Of a DNA stretch of 64,000 nucleotides, positions 63,520 through 64,000 are shown one piece after another. The notes under the pieces are model-generated. The model was not told the origin of the DNA. It did not search any database and saw nothing but the letters and a program-made list of their open reading frames with translations. A program made the translations under genes and the position numbers. The stretch lies in assembly GCF_002407605.1 (NCBI RefSeq), contig NZ_NXGV01000001.1:248643-312642 (forward strand), in the 5' to 3' direction. This stretch comes from Marinobacter sp. ANT_B65. Lineage in GTDB: Bacteria > Pseudomonadota > Gammaproteobacteria > Pseudomonadales > Oleiphilaceae. Each line of letters begins with the position of its first letter. Within the stretch, counting starts at the first letter, position 1.

Positions 63520-64000
63520 TTAGCCGACAGAACCTTCCAGGCTCACTTCCAGAAGCTTGCCGGCCTCAACCGCAAACTCCATGGGCAGCTCCTTGAAAAC
63601 TTCTTTACAGAACCCGTTCACAATCATGGAGACGGCCTGTTCCGGGTCAATACCACGCTGACGGCAAAGAAACATCTGCTCGTCGCTGACCTTGGATGTG
63701 GTCGCTTCGTGTTCAACGATTGCGGTTTTATTCAGGCTCTCGATGTAAGGGAAAGTATGCGCACCACAGCGGTCGCCAATTAATAACGAATCACACTGGG
63801 TAAAGTTGCGCGCACCCTCGGCTCGGGGGCCGAACTTCACCAGACCACGATAGGCATTGGAGCTTTTGCCGGCCGAAATACCCTTCGAGATGATGGTGCT
63901 GGACGTGTTTTTGCCCAGGTGAATCATCTTGGTGCCGGTATCGGCCTGCTGGTAATTGTGGGTGAGTGCGACTGAATAAAATTCACCGACACTGTTTTCT
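63520..64000 (-). CDS. sufB: SufB scaffold subunit, C-terminal part only
   Basis: The frame is open through the right edge; about 159 C-terminal residues are visible ([20 protein letters not shown] ... SVG). Conserved blocks [51 protein letters not shown] and the CRQRGI region are those of SufB. First visible gene of the leftward suf operon. Confidence 0.96.
   Translation of the reverse strand, partial: ENSVGEFYSVALTHNYQQADTGTKMIHLGKNTSSTIISKGISAGKSSNAYRGLVKFGPRAEGARNFTQCDSLLIGDRCGAHTFPYIESLNKTAIVEHEATTSKVSDEQMFLCRQRGIDPEQAVSMIVNGFCKEVFKELPMEFAVEAGKLLEVSLEGSVG

Overview
The window reads as chromosome of a marine-type gammaproteobacterium, most likely Marinobacter or a close relative. This is inferred from gene content and order: gpmI-envC-ctp-yibQ, hisB-hisH-hisA-hisF, mutY-yggX beside tRNA-Phe, sufBCDS with sufA/sufT/sufE, a flgP-flgT pair and a hmu haem operon. 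No rRNA, complete IS or CRISPR array is visible. Both ends cut a gene: a formamidase on the left and sufB on the right.

Region 1 (1-14.46 kb) is the most unusual part. It is a nitrogen-scavenging, nucleobase-type catabolic and uptake cluster. It holds a formamidase, an 8-oxoguanine/guanine deaminase-type amidohydrolase, two 2-oxoglutarate/Fe(II) oxygenases, an alpha/beta hydrolase, a CDA-fold deaminase, a WrbA-like flavoprotein, two SsuABC/ThiXYZ-type importers with three binding proteins, and an EamA exporter. All five visible transcription starts have a sigma-54 -24/-12 element and a palindrome close to the E. coli RutR box (TTGACCA-N2-TGGTCAA). This is the control logic of the rut pyrimidine operon wired to a different enzyme set, with no rutA-F genes present. 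The substrate and pathway appear undescribed.

Region 2 (14.5-18.4 kb) has arfA, whose stop codon sits in the loop of a strong hairpin (the nonstop-mRNA trick of ArfA), then a nitronate monooxygenase/acyl-CoA synthetase pair divergent from a LysR regulator.

Region 3 (18.4-32.3 kb) is accessory DNA. It contains a gene-poor stretch with an integrase remnant, an RND efflux operon that carries its own two-component system, a second integrase remnant, a TTCGG-rich noncoding element, and an IetA/IetS (AAA ATPase plus subtilisin-like protease) defence or toxin-antitoxin pair beside tRNA-Phe. A 32-bp near-identical direct repeat lies at 19.64 and 32.12 kb.

Region 4 (32.3-45.8 kb) is housekeeping: yggX, mutY, an AsmA protein, SRPBCC protein, hisBHAF, yibQ, ctp, envC, gpmI, a rhodanese-like protein and secB.

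Region 5 (45.9-52.96 kb) is a haem-uptake operon behind a Fur-box-like site: TonB receptor, HmuY-like lipoprotein, HmuS, HmuT, HmuU, HmuV. Region 6 (52.9-64 kb) has trmL, a thiolase, a pteridine reductase-like SDR, cca, flgP-flgT, and the suf Fe-S assembly operon reading leftward from sufB to sufE.
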